Notes: a model not told the origin generated them from the sequence alone. Counted from the first letter of the stretch, positions 19,645 through 29,692 are shown. The stretch is 64,000 bases of DNA from Candidatus Thiothrix putei (GCA_029972225.1 CP124756.1:1222001-1286000); one strand, 5' to 3'. Numbers and translations are program-made.

Positions 19645-19855
19645 TAACACATTAATCATTAGTATCGGTGATATGGACGATGACTTTGCCGATGTGATCA
19701 ACGTTTGGGAAAGTGGTGCAGCCGTTGCTCCTTTAAACCGTCTGACGTTTGAATCCATGACGGGCTTTTTGTCGTTCCTCACCCCCAAACGCTGGGAATT
19801 GGTAACGGTATTGCGCAAACACGGGCATATCAGCATCAAAACGCCCCTCCCCTGA
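19637..19855 (+). pseudogene. Truncated TumA-type antitoxin remnant
   Basis: 72 residues resembling the start of the HTH antitoxin paired with TumE (ISIGDMDDDFADVINVWESG, then MTGFLSFLTPKRWELVTVLRKHG). The helix-turn-helix that should follow is lost: the frame enters a palindromic repeat after SIK and stops within it (TPLP). Together with the truncated toxin upstream this is a decayed toxin-antitoxin pair, bounded on both sides by repeat sequence. Confidence 0.65.
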
Positions 19856-19865
19856 TAAGGGGAGG
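19846..19865. repeat. GC-rich palindrome between TumA remnant and hsdS
   Basis: Perfect 8-bp stem (CCTCCCCT / AGGGGAGG, loop GATA), followed by CTGGGAGGGG and TTTCTT. It lies between convergent genes and could terminate both; it also truncates the TumA remnant. Confidence 0.6.
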
Positions 19866-19879
19866 CTGGGAGGGGTTTC

Positions 19880-21040
19880 TTAAAGCTCGCCGTTGAATGC
19901 GCGTTGCTGAAGCGAAGCGAGCAGAGTATCGAGTTCAGTTAGATGCGCTTGTAATCGCTCTTTCTGTGCTTCGATAGCCTCAACAATCCCCGCGAATTTT
20001 TCCTGTTTATCCAATGGGGGAAGTGGTAAAGGTAGGTTCTTCAATTTGACACCGGTAAGGTGAGGAATTGTTGCTGAGTTCGCGAAAGAATCAAATCCTC
20101 CATTTTTTGCCATACTCCAAAAATATCGCTGGATGTATTCGGGTGTGGTTAGTGACTTATTAACTCTAACTCGATGCAGTGCTTTTTGGAAAAAAATCTC
20201 TTTACCTTCTTGTCGCCATATTGCAGCACGACCTACCTCACCGCCTTCACAAATCAATAAATCTCCATTGCAAAGGCTGAATTCTTCTCGATCTAATTTA
20301 TTAAAATTCATGCAGCGTAGTTCACTTAGCTCAATCTTCCCCCATTGAACATTAAAATTAGCTAAATAAGGATATTGTTCATCACTGGACTCTTTCCCTT
20401 TATCGAGCATTTTTCCTAGTCGACTTTGGGTAACATCCTCAATTTTGACAACATCCCACCCTTTCGGATTCTCCACCGGATCGCCAAACATTTCCAAAAA
20501 CGTCGATTGCAGCAGCAAATCCAGTTCCGCAATGGACTGGCGGCGTTGAGTACGCAAAGCATCGGCAGCATCGAGAATAGCGGCGATGCGTTTTTGTTCG
20601 GGGAGAGGCGGGAGCGGGATTTCAATTTTATATACTTCTGAGGGTCTTGCTCTTAGTAGCGAACCACCAACGCCTGAAACAGTACTCATGAAAAGTTTAT
20701 GGAAAGGGTCAGAAATAAGAAAGTATTTCAAGTATTGAGGAAATACATTGTCACTTCTAAATTGTATCCATTCCCCAGATGCTATTTGACGGTAGCCAAG
20801 TGATTCTCCAACTACCCAGCTTCTACGGATATGAGGGACAATTCTTGATAATAAGACATCATTAGGCTCAACACACTTTTTTGCAGACCCTATTTCTTTT
20901 CCTTTACATACTTCTGCTTTGCCAGTGTCAAATGCTGGAATGCTAAATAGCTCAAATGTTTCATCTGGAAATTTTTCTGGATTTACAGAACCACCGCGTT
21001 TTACAGACAAATCTTCTAAAGGAACACTATGCAACTTCAT
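19880..21040 (-). CDS. hsdS: Type I restriction-modification specificity subunit HsdS
   Basis: 386-residue DNA-recognition subunit with two target recognition domains, each followed by a conserved helical spacer. The first (about residues 1-150) ends at IPLPPLPEQKRIAAILDAAD. The second (about 195-335) ends at LPLPPLDKQEKFAGIVEAIE and a coiled tail. Each half reads one part of a bipartite target. The gene overlaps hsdM by ATGA, so the two are coupled. Base composition in the recognition domains (20000-21000) is more AT-rich than the neighbours, as is common for exchanged specificity genes. It appears intact. Confidence 0.95.
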   Translation of the reverse strand: MKLHSVPLEDLSVKRGGSVNPEKFPDETFELFSIPAFDTGKAEVCKGKEIGSAKKCVEPNDVLLSRIVPHIRRSWVVGESLGYRQIASGEWIQFRSDNVFPQYLKYFLISDPFHKLFMSTVSGVGGSLLRARPSEVYKIEIPLPPLPEQKRIAAILDAADALRTQRRQSIAELDLLLQSTFLEMFGDPVENPKGWDVVKIEDVTQSRLGKMLDKGKESSDEQYPYLANFNVQWGKIELSELRCMNFNKLDREEFSLCNGDLLICEGGEVGRAAIWRQEGKEIFFQKALHRVRVNKSLTTPEYIQRYFWSMAKNGGFDSFANSATIPHLTGVKLKNLPLPLPPLDKQEKFAGIVEAIEAQKERLQAHLTELDTLLASLQQRAFNGEL

Positions 21041-22536
21041 CCGATTAGCTCCTTCAGTGCTTTTTGACCTTTGGTAATTTCTTCTTCGAGTTTTGCCAAG
21101 CGTTCGAGTATGACTTTCGGCGCGTCATACGTGACTTTTTCGTGTTTCACTTCTTTGTAGCGATTGATCGACAGGTCGTAGTCATTCGCGGCGATTTCTG
21201 CCTTGGGAACAAGGAAACTTTTGTCGGTGCGCTTGCGTTGGCTTTCCGCTTCCCCATCGCGCTCTTTCCACCGCTGCAAAATATCCGGCAAATCGGACTT
21301 GTCCGGCTGCGGATTGCGCTTGTCATCCAGTGAGAAACCATCCGCCTGCATGTCGTAAAACCAAACTGAATCCGTGCCGCCTTTGTTGGTTTTGGTAAAG
21401 AACAAAATCGCGGTGGATACCCCCGCATACGGCTTAAACACGCCCGAAGGCATCGACACAATCCCATCCAGCTTGTGCTTTTCCACGATCATTTCGCGTA
21501 ATGCCTTATGCGCATTACTCGAACCAAACAGCACGCCATCCGGCACAATCACCGCCGCCCGCCCGCCGGTTTGCAACAGCCGCAAGAACAACGCAATAAA
21601 CAGCAATTCGGTCTTTTTGGTTTTCACCATCCGCTGCAAATCTTTCGCGGTGGACTCGTAATCCAGACTGCCCGCAAACGGCGGATTCGCCAGAATCAGC
21701 GAGTAGGTTTCGCTGTCATCGCCTTCATTATCGCCGCGCTCCGCCAGTGAATCCTTATAACGAATATCCGGGTTATCCACCCCATGCAGCAGCATATTCA
21801 TGCTCCCAATCCGCAACATGGTGTTATCAAAATCAAAGCCGAAAAAGGTGTCTTCGATGTAACGTTTGGTGCTGTTCGCATCGCGGTAAATCTCAGTGCG
21901 GTGATGCGCTTGCAGATATTCCGCCGCCGCTACCAGAAACCCCGCCGTCCCACACGCTGGGTCACAAATCGCATCTTGTGGCGTAGGCGCGGTCATATCC
22001 ACCATCAGCTTGATAATATGGCGCGGGGTGCGGAACTGCCCGTTTTGCCCCGCGCTGGCAATCTTGCCCAGCATGTATTCGTACAAATCACCTTTGGTAT
22101 CGGCATCACTCATATCAATGCTATCAAGCTGATCCACCACGTTCGACAACACACGCGGCGACGGCATGGTAAACATGGCATCCTTCATGTGCTGGCTGTA
22201 AGTGTTTTGCGTGGCTTCCGCATCCGTCGTGTTCTGCCCCAGCGTTTTGATGAAAGGAAACACCTGATCGCGCACCGTAGCGAACATCACATCAGCATTC
22301 ATGTCTTTGAAACGTGACCAGCGCAACGCGGCTTGTTCCTCACTGAAAATCGGATTTTCCAGCGGTTTGCGGGTACGGTTCGCCTGTTTTTCCTTGAGCG
22401 TATGCAGCTCATCTAACCGCTTGATAAACAGCAGGTAGGTAAGCTGTTCAATCACCACCAGCGGGTTGGAAATACCGCCCGACCACATCGTGTCCCAGAT
22501 TTTGTCGATTTTGGATTTGAGTTCGCCCGTGATCAT
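21037..22536 (-). CDS. hsdM: Type I restriction-modification methyltransferase HsdM
   Basis: 499-residue N6-adenine methyltransferase of the type I system. The N-terminal helical domain is present (LKSKIDKIWDTMWSGGIS). S-adenosylmethionine motif I is CDPACGTAGFLVAAAEYL (about residue 195) and catalytic motif IV is LILANPPFAGSL (about 285). With HsdS it forms the modification enzyme. It is first in the hsdM-hsdS order and overlaps hsdS by 4 nt. It is intact, so the cell can probably methylate its targets even though HsdR is broken. Confidence 0.95.
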   Translation of the reverse strand: MITGELKSKIDKIWDTMWSGGISNPLVVIEQLTYLLFIKRLDELHTLKEKQANRTRKPLENPIFSEEQAALRWSRFKDMNADVMFATVRDQVFPFIKTLGQNTTDAEATQNTYSQHMKDAMFTMPSPRVLSNVVDQLDSIDMSDADTKGDLYEYMLGKIASAGQNGQFRTPRHIIKLMVDMTAPTPQDAICDPACGTAGFLVAAAEYLQAHHRTEIYRDANSTKRYIEDTFFGFDFDNTMLRIGSMNMLLHGVDNPDIRYKDSLAERGDNEGDDSETYSLILANPPFAGSLDYESTAKDLQRMVKTKKTELLFIALFLRLLQTGGRAAVIVPDGVLFGSSNAHKALREMIVEKHKLDGIVSMPSGVFKPYAGVSTAILFFTKTNKGGTDSVWFYDMQADGFSLDDKRNPQPDKSDLPDILQRWKERDGEAESQRKRTDKSFLVPKAEIAANDYDLSINRYKEVKHEKVTYDAPKVILERLAKLEEEITKGQKALKELIG

Positions 22537-22626
22537 AGGGTAAGCATCCTTGTTGGCCTGTGCCGAAATGAAGAGAGGGTGCGGATTATAGCGTTAGAGA
22601 GGGGATAAAAGGCAGGTTTCCTTGAT

Positions 22627-22694
22627 GTTCCCTTCGACGATGCTCAGGGAACGCTAATTCTTGTTCCCCCTCTGCCGCTTGGCGGGAGAGGGGG
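22627..22694. repeat. Two palindromic repeats upstream of hsdM
   Basis: The first, 22627-22652, has arms GTTCCCT / AGGGAAC and contains CCTTCGACGATGCTCAGGG, a relative of the repeat inside hsdR. The second, 22666-22694, pairs CCCCCTCTGCCGC with GCGGGAGAGGGGG apart from one mismatch and resembles the repeat at 25830-25929. They lie between the hsdM promoter side and the prpE 3' end. Confidence 0.7.
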
Positions 22695-22713
22695 CTAGGG
22701 GGTGAGGGTCTTC

Positions 22714-24603
22714 TTACCCAATCACACCCTTCTCCCGCAACAACGCCTCAATCTCCGGCATAATCGTCACATCATCAATGGTGGAAGGCACCACATACGG
22801 CTGCCCATTCACCATCTGCCGCAAGCTCTTCCGCAAGGTCTTGCCCGAACGGGTTTTCGGCAAACGCTTCACGATGTGGGTTTCTTTGTAGCAAGCAATT
22901 GCACCAATCGCACTGCGGATCATCTGCGTCAGCTCCTTCGACAAGGTTTCTTCGTCGATGTCCGCACCCGTTTTCAGCACCACCAAACCCATTGGCAATT
23001 GCCCTTTCAGGTCATCATCGCGTGCAATCACTGCGCATTCGGCAACAGACGGATGCCCGCCCACGACTTCTTCCATCTCGCCCGTAGACAAACGATGCCC
23101 CGCCACATTCATCACGTCATCCACACGCCCCATGACGAATACATAGCCGTCTTCGTCGATGTAACCGCCGTCGCCGCTGGCATAATAACCATCAAAGGTT
23201 TGCAGATAGCTGGATTTAAACTTCTCGACATCGCCCCAAATCGTCGCCAAACAGCTTGGTGGCAAAGGCAGTTTCAGCGCGATAAATCCTTGTTCATTTC
23301 TGCCCAACACTTGCCCGTTTTCGTCCAGAATCTGCACGTTGAAACCGGGGGTCGGCATGGTGGAAGAACCCAGCTTGACCGGCATTGGCTCAACGCCTTG
23401 CAGGTTGGCAGTAATGCCCCAACCCGTTTCAGTTTGCCACCAATGGTCAATCACTGGCTTGCCGGTTTTTTCCATCATCCACTCTTGCGTCGGTGGGTCA
23501 AGGCGTTCGCCCGCCGAGAAGATAGTCAGCAAGCTGCTGGTATCGTATTGCTTGATCAGATCCGCATTCGGGTCATCTTTCTTGATGGCACGGAACGCAG
23601 TCGGGGCAGAGAACAAGCCTTTCACGCCGTACTCTTCAGTAATGCGCCAGAATGCACCCGCATCCGGTGTCATCACCGGCTTGCCTTCATACACAATCGT
23701 AGTGCAACCGCGCAGCAGCGGCGCGTACACAATGTACGAGTGACCCACCACCCAGCCCACGTCAGACGCAGCCCAGAACACATCGTCGGGGTTCATATTG
23801 TAAATCGCCTGCATACTGTAGTTCAGTGCGACAGCATGACCGCCATTCTCACGCACCACGCCCTTGGGCTTGCCGGTTGTGCCAGACGTGTAAAGGATGT
23901 ACAGCGGGTCAGTGCCTTTCACCGGAACGCAATCCGCCGGAGTCGCCGTTGCCATCAACGCATCCCATTCGTAGTCACGCCCTGCAATCAGCGGGGAAGT
24001 GGCTTGCGGACGTTGGAAAATAATGCAGCTTTGCGGCTTGTGTGCCGACAAATCAATCGCTTTGTCGAGCAGTGGTTTGTACTCAATCACGCGCTTGATT
24101 TCGATCCCGCAAGAGGCAGAAATCATGACTTTCGGTTGCGCGTCTTCAATCCGTTGCGCTAATTCCGGTGCAGCAAATCCGCCAAATACCACGGAATGGA
24201 TAGCACCCAAACGTGCGGTTGCCAACATGCTGATCACCGCTTCGGGGATCATCGGCATGTAAATGACAACGCGGTCGCCTTTTTCCACCCCCAAACCCGC
24301 CAACATACCCGCCGCTTTAGCGACTTCATCGCGCAATTCGGTATAGGTGTAGGTTTGCTTGGTGTCGGTAACGGGCGAGTCGTAAATGATTGCGACTTGA
24401 TTGCCACGCCCGTTTTCAACGTGGTAATCCAACGCCATGTACGCAGTATTCATTTCACCATTGGCAAACCAGTGGAAAATGCCGTGTTCGTCTTGCGACA
24501 GGATTTTTTCAGGGGCTTTGAACCACTTCAGGGCAGCGGCTTTCTCTTTCCAGAAACCTTCTGGGTCGTTCATCGAGCGGTCGTATTCGGCCTTGTAACT
24601 CAT
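22714..24603 (-). CDS. prpE: Propionyl-CoA synthetase
   Basis: 629-residue acyl-CoA synthetase of the acetyl/propionyl-CoA synthetase family, activating propionate with ATP and CoA. The AMP-binding signature is YTSGTTGKPKGVVRENGG (about residue 235). The C-terminal catalytic lysine motif is RSGKTLRKSLRQ. The N-terminal domain starts at YDRSMNDPEGFWKEKA. Segments such as RGCTTIVYEGKPVMTPDAGA fit PrpE better than Acs. It is the last gene of the prp operon, 21 nt after prpF, and supplies propionyl-CoA to PrpC. Confidence 0.93.
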   Translation of the reverse strand: MSYKAEYDRSMNDPEGFWKEKAAALKWFKAPEKILSQDEHGIFHWFANGEMNTAYMALDYHVENGRGNQVAIIYDSPVTDTKQTYTYTELRDEVAKAAGMLAGLGVEKGDRVVIYMPMIPEAVISMLATARLGAIHSVVFGGFAAPELAQRIEDAQPKVMISASCGIEIKRVIEYKPLLDKAIDLSAHKPQSCIIFQRPQATSPLIAGRDYEWDALMATATPADCVPVKGTDPLYILYTSGTTGKPKGVVRENGGHAVALNYSMQAIYNMNPDDVFWAASDVGWVVGHSYIVYAPLLRGCTTIVYEGKPVMTPDAGAFWRITEEYGVKGLFSAPTAFRAIKKDDPNADLIKQYDTSSLLTIFSAGERLDPPTQEWMMEKTGKPVIDHWWQTETGWGITANLQGVEPMPVKLGSSTMPTPGFNVQILDENGQVLGRNEQGFIALKLPLPPSCLATIWGDVEKFKSSYLQTFDGYYASGDGGYIDEDGYVFVMGRVDDVMNVAGHRLSTGEMEEVVGGHPSVAECAVIARDDDLKGQLPMGLVVLKTGADIDEETLSKELTQMIRSAIGAIACYKETHIVKRLPKTRSGKTLRKSLRQMVNGQPYVVPSTIDDVTIMPEIEALLREKGVIG

Positions 24604-24624
24604 TGTAAACTCCTCCTCTCAAAC

Positions 24625-25803
24625 TTAAAAACTGTCGCCCGGAATGCGTACCCAGCCTTCCATCAACACCCGCGCACTGCGGCTCATCACCACTTTTTCC
24701 ACTTTCCAGTCGCCGTTGGTGGCACTAGCAGCCGCACCCACTTTCAACGTACCGGAAGGGTGTCCGAAGGTCACAACACTGCGCTCTCCACCGCCCGCAG
24801 CGAGATTAACCAAAGTGCCGGGAATCGCCGCCGCCGTGCCAATCGCCACCGCCGCCGTACCCATCATCGCGTGGTGCAATTTGCCCATCGACAAGGCGCG
24901 AACGTTCAAATCAATGTCGGTGGCGTTGATCTGTTTGCCGCTGGATGACACGTAGGTTTGGGGTTTGCCCACAAACGCGACTTTAGGCGTGTGCTGACGA
25001 CCTGCCGCTTCCGCCAAATCCTTAATCAAACCCATTTTCACCGCGCCGTAAGCGCGGATGGTTTCAAACATCGCCAGTGCTTTGGCATCGCCGTTGATAG
25101 CGTCTTGCAATTCGCAACCGGTGTAACCAATGTCTGCCGCGTTCAAAAACACAGTTGGAATGCCAGCATTGATCATGGTGGCTTGGAACGTACCCACACC
25201 CGGCACGTCCAGTTCGTCCACCAGATTGCCAGTGGGAAACATCGCGTCGGTAGCATCCACCGGGCTGATGAATTCCACCTGCACTTCTGCCGCTGGGAAG
25301 GTCACGCCGTCCAGCTCAAAATCGCCGGTTTCTTGCACTTCGCCATTGGTCATCGGCACGTTGGCGATAATGGTTTTCTGGATGTTTTTCTGCCAGATGC
25401 GTACCACTGCCGTGCCGTTAGCGGGGATACGATCAGCATTGACTAAGCCGTTGCTGATGGCAAATGAGCCAACCGCAGCGGTCAGGTTGCCGCAGTTGCC
25501 GCTCCAGTCCACGAACGCTTTGTCGATGGCAACCTGCCCAAACAGGTAATCCACGTCATGGTCAGGCTGCTCGCTTTTCGCCAAGATCACGGTTTTGCTG
25601 GTGCTGGAAGTCGCGCCACCCATGCCGTCGGTTTGCTTGCCATACGGGTCGGGGCTGCCGATCACGCGCAACAGGATTGCGTCACGTGCAGCACCGGGGA
25701 CTTGCGCCGCTTCGGGCAAGTCGGTCAGGTTGAAAAACACACCTTTCGATGTGCCGCCCCGCATATACGTAGCGGGGATTTTGATTTGGGGGACATGGGA
25801 CAT
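24625..25803 (-). CDS. prpF: 2-methylaconitate isomerase PrpF
   Basis: 392-residue isomerase converting the 2-methylaconitate released by AcnD to the isomer used by aconitase B. The sequence has the diaminopimelate-epimerase-like two-domain layout: PATYMRGGTSKGVFF near the N-terminus, FVDWSGNCGNLTAAVG in the middle (cysteine in the CGN context) and GHPSGTLKVGA near the C-terminus. It always accompanies acnD, as here. A 129-bp gap holding a palindromic repeat separates it from acnD upstream. Confidence 0.95.
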   Translation of the reverse strand: MSHVPQIKIPATYMRGGTSKGVFFNLTDLPEAAQVPGAARDAILLRVIGSPDPYGKQTDGMGGATSSTSKTVILAKSEQPDHDVDYLFGQVAIDKAFVDWSGNCGNLTAAVGSFAISNGLVNADRIPANGTAVVRIWQKNIQKTIIANVPMTNGEVQETGDFELDGVTFPAAEVQVEFISPVDATDAMFPTGNLVDELDVPGVGTFQATMINAGIPTVFLNAADIGYTGCELQDAINGDAKALAMFETIRAYGAVKMGLIKDLAEAAGRQHTPKVAFVGKPQTYVSSSGKQINATDIDLNVRALSMGKLHHAMMGTAAVAIGTAAAIPGTLVNLAAGGGERSVVTFGHPSGTLKVGAAASATNGDWKVEKVVMSRSARVLMEGWVRIPGDSF

Positions 25804-25829
25804 AATTATCCTTTCCTGTTAATCGTTTT

Positions 25830-25929
25830 CCCTCACCCCAACCCCTCTCCCAGAGGTAGAGGGGCTAAGAGAAGAGGTCATTATCTTGCTCCCCCTCTAC
25901 CTCTGGGAGAGGGGGCTGGGGGGTGAGGG
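25830..25929. repeat. Long palindromic repeat inside the prp operon
   Basis: About 100 bp made of near-complementary arms: 25830-25864 (CCCTCACCCCAACCCCTCTC...) and 25891-25929 (...GGGGGGTGAGGG), sharing the CCCAGAGGTAGAGGGG core. It fills the acnD-prpF gap. The outer part resembles the repeat at 22666-22712. It could form a strong mRNA hairpin that tunes expression of prpF and prpE. Confidence 0.85.
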
Positions 25930-25932
25930 TTT

Positions 25933-28533
25933 TTAAGCCGCTCCTTCCAAAAAGTCTTGCGCAAACCGCTGCAATACACCGCCAGCGTTGTACACGCGCA
26001 CTTCGGCAGCAGTATCCAAACGGCAAGTCACAGGAATACGCACAGTTTCGCCGTTTCTGCGATGCATCACCACGGTTAGCGTTGCACGCGGGGAAATCTC
26101 ACCTTCCACGTCATAACTTTCTGTACCGTCGATGGCGTAAGTCTTGCGCGTTTCGCCCGCTTTGAATTCCAGCGGCAATACGCCCATACCGACCAAGTTG
26201 GTGCGGTGGATACGCTCGAAACCTTCGGCAACGATGGCTTCGACACCTGCCAAGCGCACGCCCTTAGCTGCCCAGTCACGGCTGGAGCCTTGACCGTAAT
26301 CCTCGCCTGCGACGATGATCAGCGGTTGCTTGCGTTCCATGTAGGTTTCGATGGCTTCCCACATGCGCATGACAGTGCCTTCTGGCTCCACACGCGCCAA
26401 GGAACCTTGCTTGACTTGACCATCCACCACTGCCATTTCATTGATCAGCTTGGGGTTGGCGAAGGTGGCACGTTGTGCGGTCAAATGGTCGCCACGGTGG
26501 GTTGCGTAAGAGTTGAAGTCTTCTTCCGGCAAGCCCATTTTGTGCAGGTATTCACCCGCCGCACTGTTCAGCATGATCGCATTGGAAGGCGACAAGTGGT
26601 CGGTGGTGATATTGTCGGGTAACACCGCTAACGGCAGCATTCCTTTCAGAGTACGCTCGCCAGCCAATGCACCTTCCCAATACGGTGGACGGCGGATGTA
26701 GGTGGACATAGGTCGCCAGTCGTACAGCGGGCTTTTCGCCTGTTCAATCACACCCAAATCAAACATCGGGATGTAGATTTGCTTGAACTGTTCAGGCTTA
26801 ACGCTCGCGGCAACGATTGCGTCGATTTCTTCGTCAGCAGGCCAGATGTCTTTCAGCGTAATCGGGTTGCCATCTTTGTCTGTACCCAGCACGTCTTTTT
26901 CGATGTCGAAACGGATTGTTCCTGCAATCGCGTAAGCTACCACTAATGGCGGAGACGCAAGGAACGCTTGCTTGGCATACGGGTGGATACGCCCGTCAAA
27001 GTTACGGTTGCCCGACAGTACAGCGGTTGCATACAGGTCGCGGTCGATGATTTCTTGCTGGATTTTCGGGTCGAGTGCGCCGGACATACCGTTACAGGTA
27101 GTGCAAGCAAAGCCGACGATACCAAAGCCCAGTTGTTCCAGTTCCGTTAGCAAACCCGCTTCCTTCAGGTACAGTTCGGCAACTTTAGAACCCGGTGCAA
27201 ACGACGTTTTCACCCACGGTTTGCGCAGCAGTCCCAGCTTGTTGGCATTGCGTGCCAGCAAGGCAGCAGCCACCACGTTGCGCGGGTTGGAGGTGTTGGT
27301 GCAAGACGTAATCGCGGCGATGATTACTGCGCCATCCGGCATTTTGCCTTCTGCTTCTTCGGCAAGGGCTTTATCCAGATCAACCGCAATACCGCGTTCT
27401 GCTAGGTCAGACGTTGGCAGACGGCGGTGTGGGTTGGAAGGCCCTGCCATATTGCGCACCACGGTCGACAGGTCGAATTCCAGTACACGCGGGTATTTCG
27501 CGTTCACCAGTGCGTCCGCCCACAGCCCCGTGGTTTTGGCGTAGTTCTCAACGAGAGCGACTTGCTCAGGTTCACGCCCGGTCAGTTTCAGGTAGTCGAT
27601 GGTTTGTTCGTCGATGTAGAACATGCCAGCAGATGCGCCGAATTCCGGGGTCATATTGGAAATGGTGGCACGGTCGCCGATGGTGAGGTTTTTCGCGCCT
27701 TCACCGAAGAATTCCAGCCAAGCAGAAACCACCCGTTCTTTGCGCAGGAATTCGGTGATGGCCAGCACGATGTCAGTCGCGGTGATGCCGGGTTGACGTT
27801 TGCCGGTCAGTTTCACACCGATAATGTCGGGCAGGCGCATCATGGAAGGCAGACCCAGCATGACGGTTTCGGCTTCCAGACCACCGACACCGATGGCGAT
27901 AACGCCGAGTGCGTCAACGTGTGGGGTGTGCGAGTCAGTGCCGACGCAGGTATCAGGGAACGCAACGCCGTCACGCGCTTGAATCACCGGAGACATTTTC
28001 TCCAAGTTGATCTGGTGCATGATGCCGTTACCAGCAGGAATTACGTCGACGTTTTTGAATGCAGTTTTCGTCCACTCGATGAAGTGAAAACGGTCTTCGT
28101 TACGACGGTCTTCAATGGCGCGGTTTTTCGCGAAGGCATCGGGGTCGAAACCGGCGCATTCGACTGCCAGCGAGTGGTCAACGATCAATTGCGTTGGTAC
28201 GACGGGGTTAACTTTCGCCGGGTCGCCGCCTTGGTCGGCAATCGCGTCACGCAAGCCTGCAAGGTCAACCAGTGCAGTTTGACCGAGGATGTCGTGACAG
28301 ACCACGCGGGCGGGATACCAAGGGAAATCCAGATCCTGTTTGCCTTCAATCAATTGCTTGAGCGAGTCAGTCAGCATCGCGGGTTCGCAACGGCGCACCA
28401 GTTGTTCTGCCAATACGCGGGATGTGTACGGCAGGGTTTCGTAGCTGCCGGGTTGGATGGCTTCGATGGCGGCGCGGGTGTCGAAGTAGTCCAGCGTTGT
28501 GCCGGGTAATGGTTTACGGTATTCGGTGTTCAT
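25933..28533 (-). CDS. acnD: Fe/S-dependent 2-methylisocitrate dehydratase AcnD
   Basis: 866-residue aconitase-family enzyme dehydrating 2-methylcitrate in the methylcitrate cycle. The 4Fe-4S cysteines are in AITSCTNTSNPRN and GFACTTCNGMSG. The swivel domain has AGEDYGQGSSRDWAAKG. The start at 28533 (MNTEYRKPLPGT) is preferred over the in-frame ATG at 28638, which would lie inside prpC; AAGGG precedes 28533 by 7 nt. It is 10 nt after prpC. AcnD replaces PrpD in this variant of the pathway and needs PrpF next to it. Confidence 0.95.
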   Translation of the reverse strand: MNTEYRKPLPGTTLDYFDTRAAIEAIQPGSYETLPYTSRVLAEQLVRRCEPAMLTDSLKQLIEGKQDLDFPWYPARVVCHDILGQTALVDLAGLRDAIADQGGDPAKVNPVVPTQLIVDHSLAVECAGFDPDAFAKNRAIEDRRNEDRFHFIEWTKTAFKNVDVIPAGNGIMHQINLEKMSPVIQARDGVAFPDTCVGTDSHTPHVDALGVIAIGVGGLEAETVMLGLPSMMRLPDIIGVKLTGKRQPGITATDIVLAITEFLRKERVVSAWLEFFGEGAKNLTIGDRATISNMTPEFGASAGMFYIDEQTIDYLKLTGREPEQVALVENYAKTTGLWADALVNAKYPRVLEFDLSTVVRNMAGPSNPHRRLPTSDLAERGIAVDLDKALAEEAEGKMPDGAVIIAAITSCTNTSNPRNVVAAALLARNANKLGLLRKPWVKTSFAPGSKVAELYLKEAGLLTELEQLGFGIVGFACTTCNGMSGALDPKIQQEIIDRDLYATAVLSGNRNFDGRIHPYAKQAFLASPPLVVAYAIAGTIRFDIEKDVLGTDKDGNPITLKDIWPADEEIDAIVAASVKPEQFKQIYIPMFDLGVIEQAKSPLYDWRPMSTYIRRPPYWEGALAGERTLKGMLPLAVLPDNITTDHLSPSNAIMLNSAAGEYLHKMGLPEEDFNSYATHRGDHLTAQRATFANPKLINEMAVVDGQVKQGSLARVEPEGTVMRMWEAIETYMERKQPLIIVAGEDYGQGSSRDWAAKGVRLAGVEAIVAEGFERIHRTNLVGMGVLPLEFKAGETRKTYAIDGTESYDVEGEISPRATLTVVMHRRNGETVRIPVTCRLDTAAEVRVYNAGGVLQRFAQDFLEGAA

Positions 28534-28543
28534 GTATTTTCCC

Positions 28544-29692
28544 TTAACCCCGTTCTGCCAACGGCGCAAACACCAGATTCTCTGGCCCGACGTAATTCGC
28601 GCTAGGGCGAATAATCTTGCCGTCTTCACGCTGTTCAATCACATGCGCACCCCAGCCAGTCACGCGGGAGATGACGAAAATCGGTGTGAACATATCGGTC
28701 GGCACACCCATCTGTCCGTAGGAAACCGCAGAGAACCAGTCGAGATTCGGGAACATTTTCTTCAGTTCCCACATGGTGCTTTCCAGCCGGTCGGCGATGT
28801 CGTACATCTTCATGTCGCCGTTTTCTTCGGCAAGCTGCTTGGCAACGCGCTTGATGACGACGTTGCGCGGGTCAGCAATGGTGTACACCGGATGTCCGAA
28901 ACCAATGACGATTTCCTTCTTGGCAACGCGCTCGCGGATGTCAGCTTCGGCTTCGTCAGCACTGTTGTAACGGGTCTGAATACGTTGTGCTTCTTCGTTT
29001 GCGCCGCCGTGTTTGGGGCCACGCAATGCGCCGATTGCACCGGTGATGCAGGAATACATATCGGAATTTGTGCCTGCAATGACGCGGGCAGCGAAGGTGG
29101 AAGCGTTGAATTCGTGTTCGGCATACAGGATCAGCGAGGTGTGCATCGCACGTACCCACGACTCGCTCGGCGTTTCACCGTGCAGCAGGTGCAGGAAGTG
29201 CCCGCCGACGGTTTCATCGTCAGTTTCGACTTCAATCACCTTGCCGTTGATGGCGTAGTGATACCAGTACAGCAGCATGGAACCGAAGCTGGCAATCATG
29301 CGGTCGATGATATTGCGTGCATCAGCAGCAGGGTGGTGTTCCTTTTCTGGCATACATGCGCCGAGCACGGAACAGCCGGTGCGCATCACATCCATTGGGT
29401 GCGTGGAGGGTGGCAGGGCTTCGAGTGCCTGCTTGACGGGCATCGGCAGGCCGCGCAGTGATTTCAGCTTGCGTTTGTAGGCTTTCAGCTCAGACGCATT
29501 CGGCAGTTTGCCGTGCACGATCAGGTGGGCAATTTCCTCAAACTCGGCTTGTTCGGCGAAGTCGAGAATGTCGTAACCACGGTAGTGCAGGTCGTTACCA
29601 GTGCGTCCAACAGTACAAATGGCGGTATTGCCTGCGGCAGTGCCGGACAGGGCGACGGATTTTTTTGCTTTAGGTAAAACTTGCTCTGACAT
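28544..29692 (-). CDS. prpC: 2-methylcitrate synthase
   Basis: 382-residue citrate-synthase-family enzyme condensing propionyl-CoA with oxaloacetate. Signatures are [20 protein letters not shown] near the N-terminus, the catalytic histidine region [18 protein letters not shown], and [14 protein letters not shown]; active-site arginines sit in the C-terminal third. The length is that of PrpC rather than the longer citrate synthase GltA. It is 15 nt downstream of prpB in the operon. Confidence 0.95.
   Translation of the reverse strand: MSEQVLPKAKKSVALSGTAAGNTAICTVGRTGNDLHYRGYDILDFAEQAEFEEIAHLIVHGKLPNASELKAYKRKLKSLRGLPMPVKQALEALPPSTHPMDVMRTGCSVLGACMPEKEHHPAADARNIIDRMIASFGSMLLYWYHYAINGKVIEVETDDETVGGHFLHLLHGETPSESWVRAMHTSLILYAEHEFNASTFAARVIAGTNSDMYSCITGAIGALRGPKHGGANEEAQRIQTRYNSADEAEADIRERVAKKEIVIGFGHPVYTIADPRNVVIKRVAKQLAEENGDMKMYDIADRLESTMWELKKMFPNLDWFSAVSYGQMGVPTDMFTPIFVISRVTGWGAHVIEQREDGKIIRPSANYVGPENLVFAPLAERG

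Noticed and set aside
22702-24162. Long 486-codon frame on the + strand, His/Arg-rich
   Set aside because: It is the antisense of prpE; the protein is low-complexity and unlike any family, while prpE has full motif support.
27427-28509. 360-codon + strand frame
   Set aside because: Antisense shadow of acnD; no domain or ribosome binding site.
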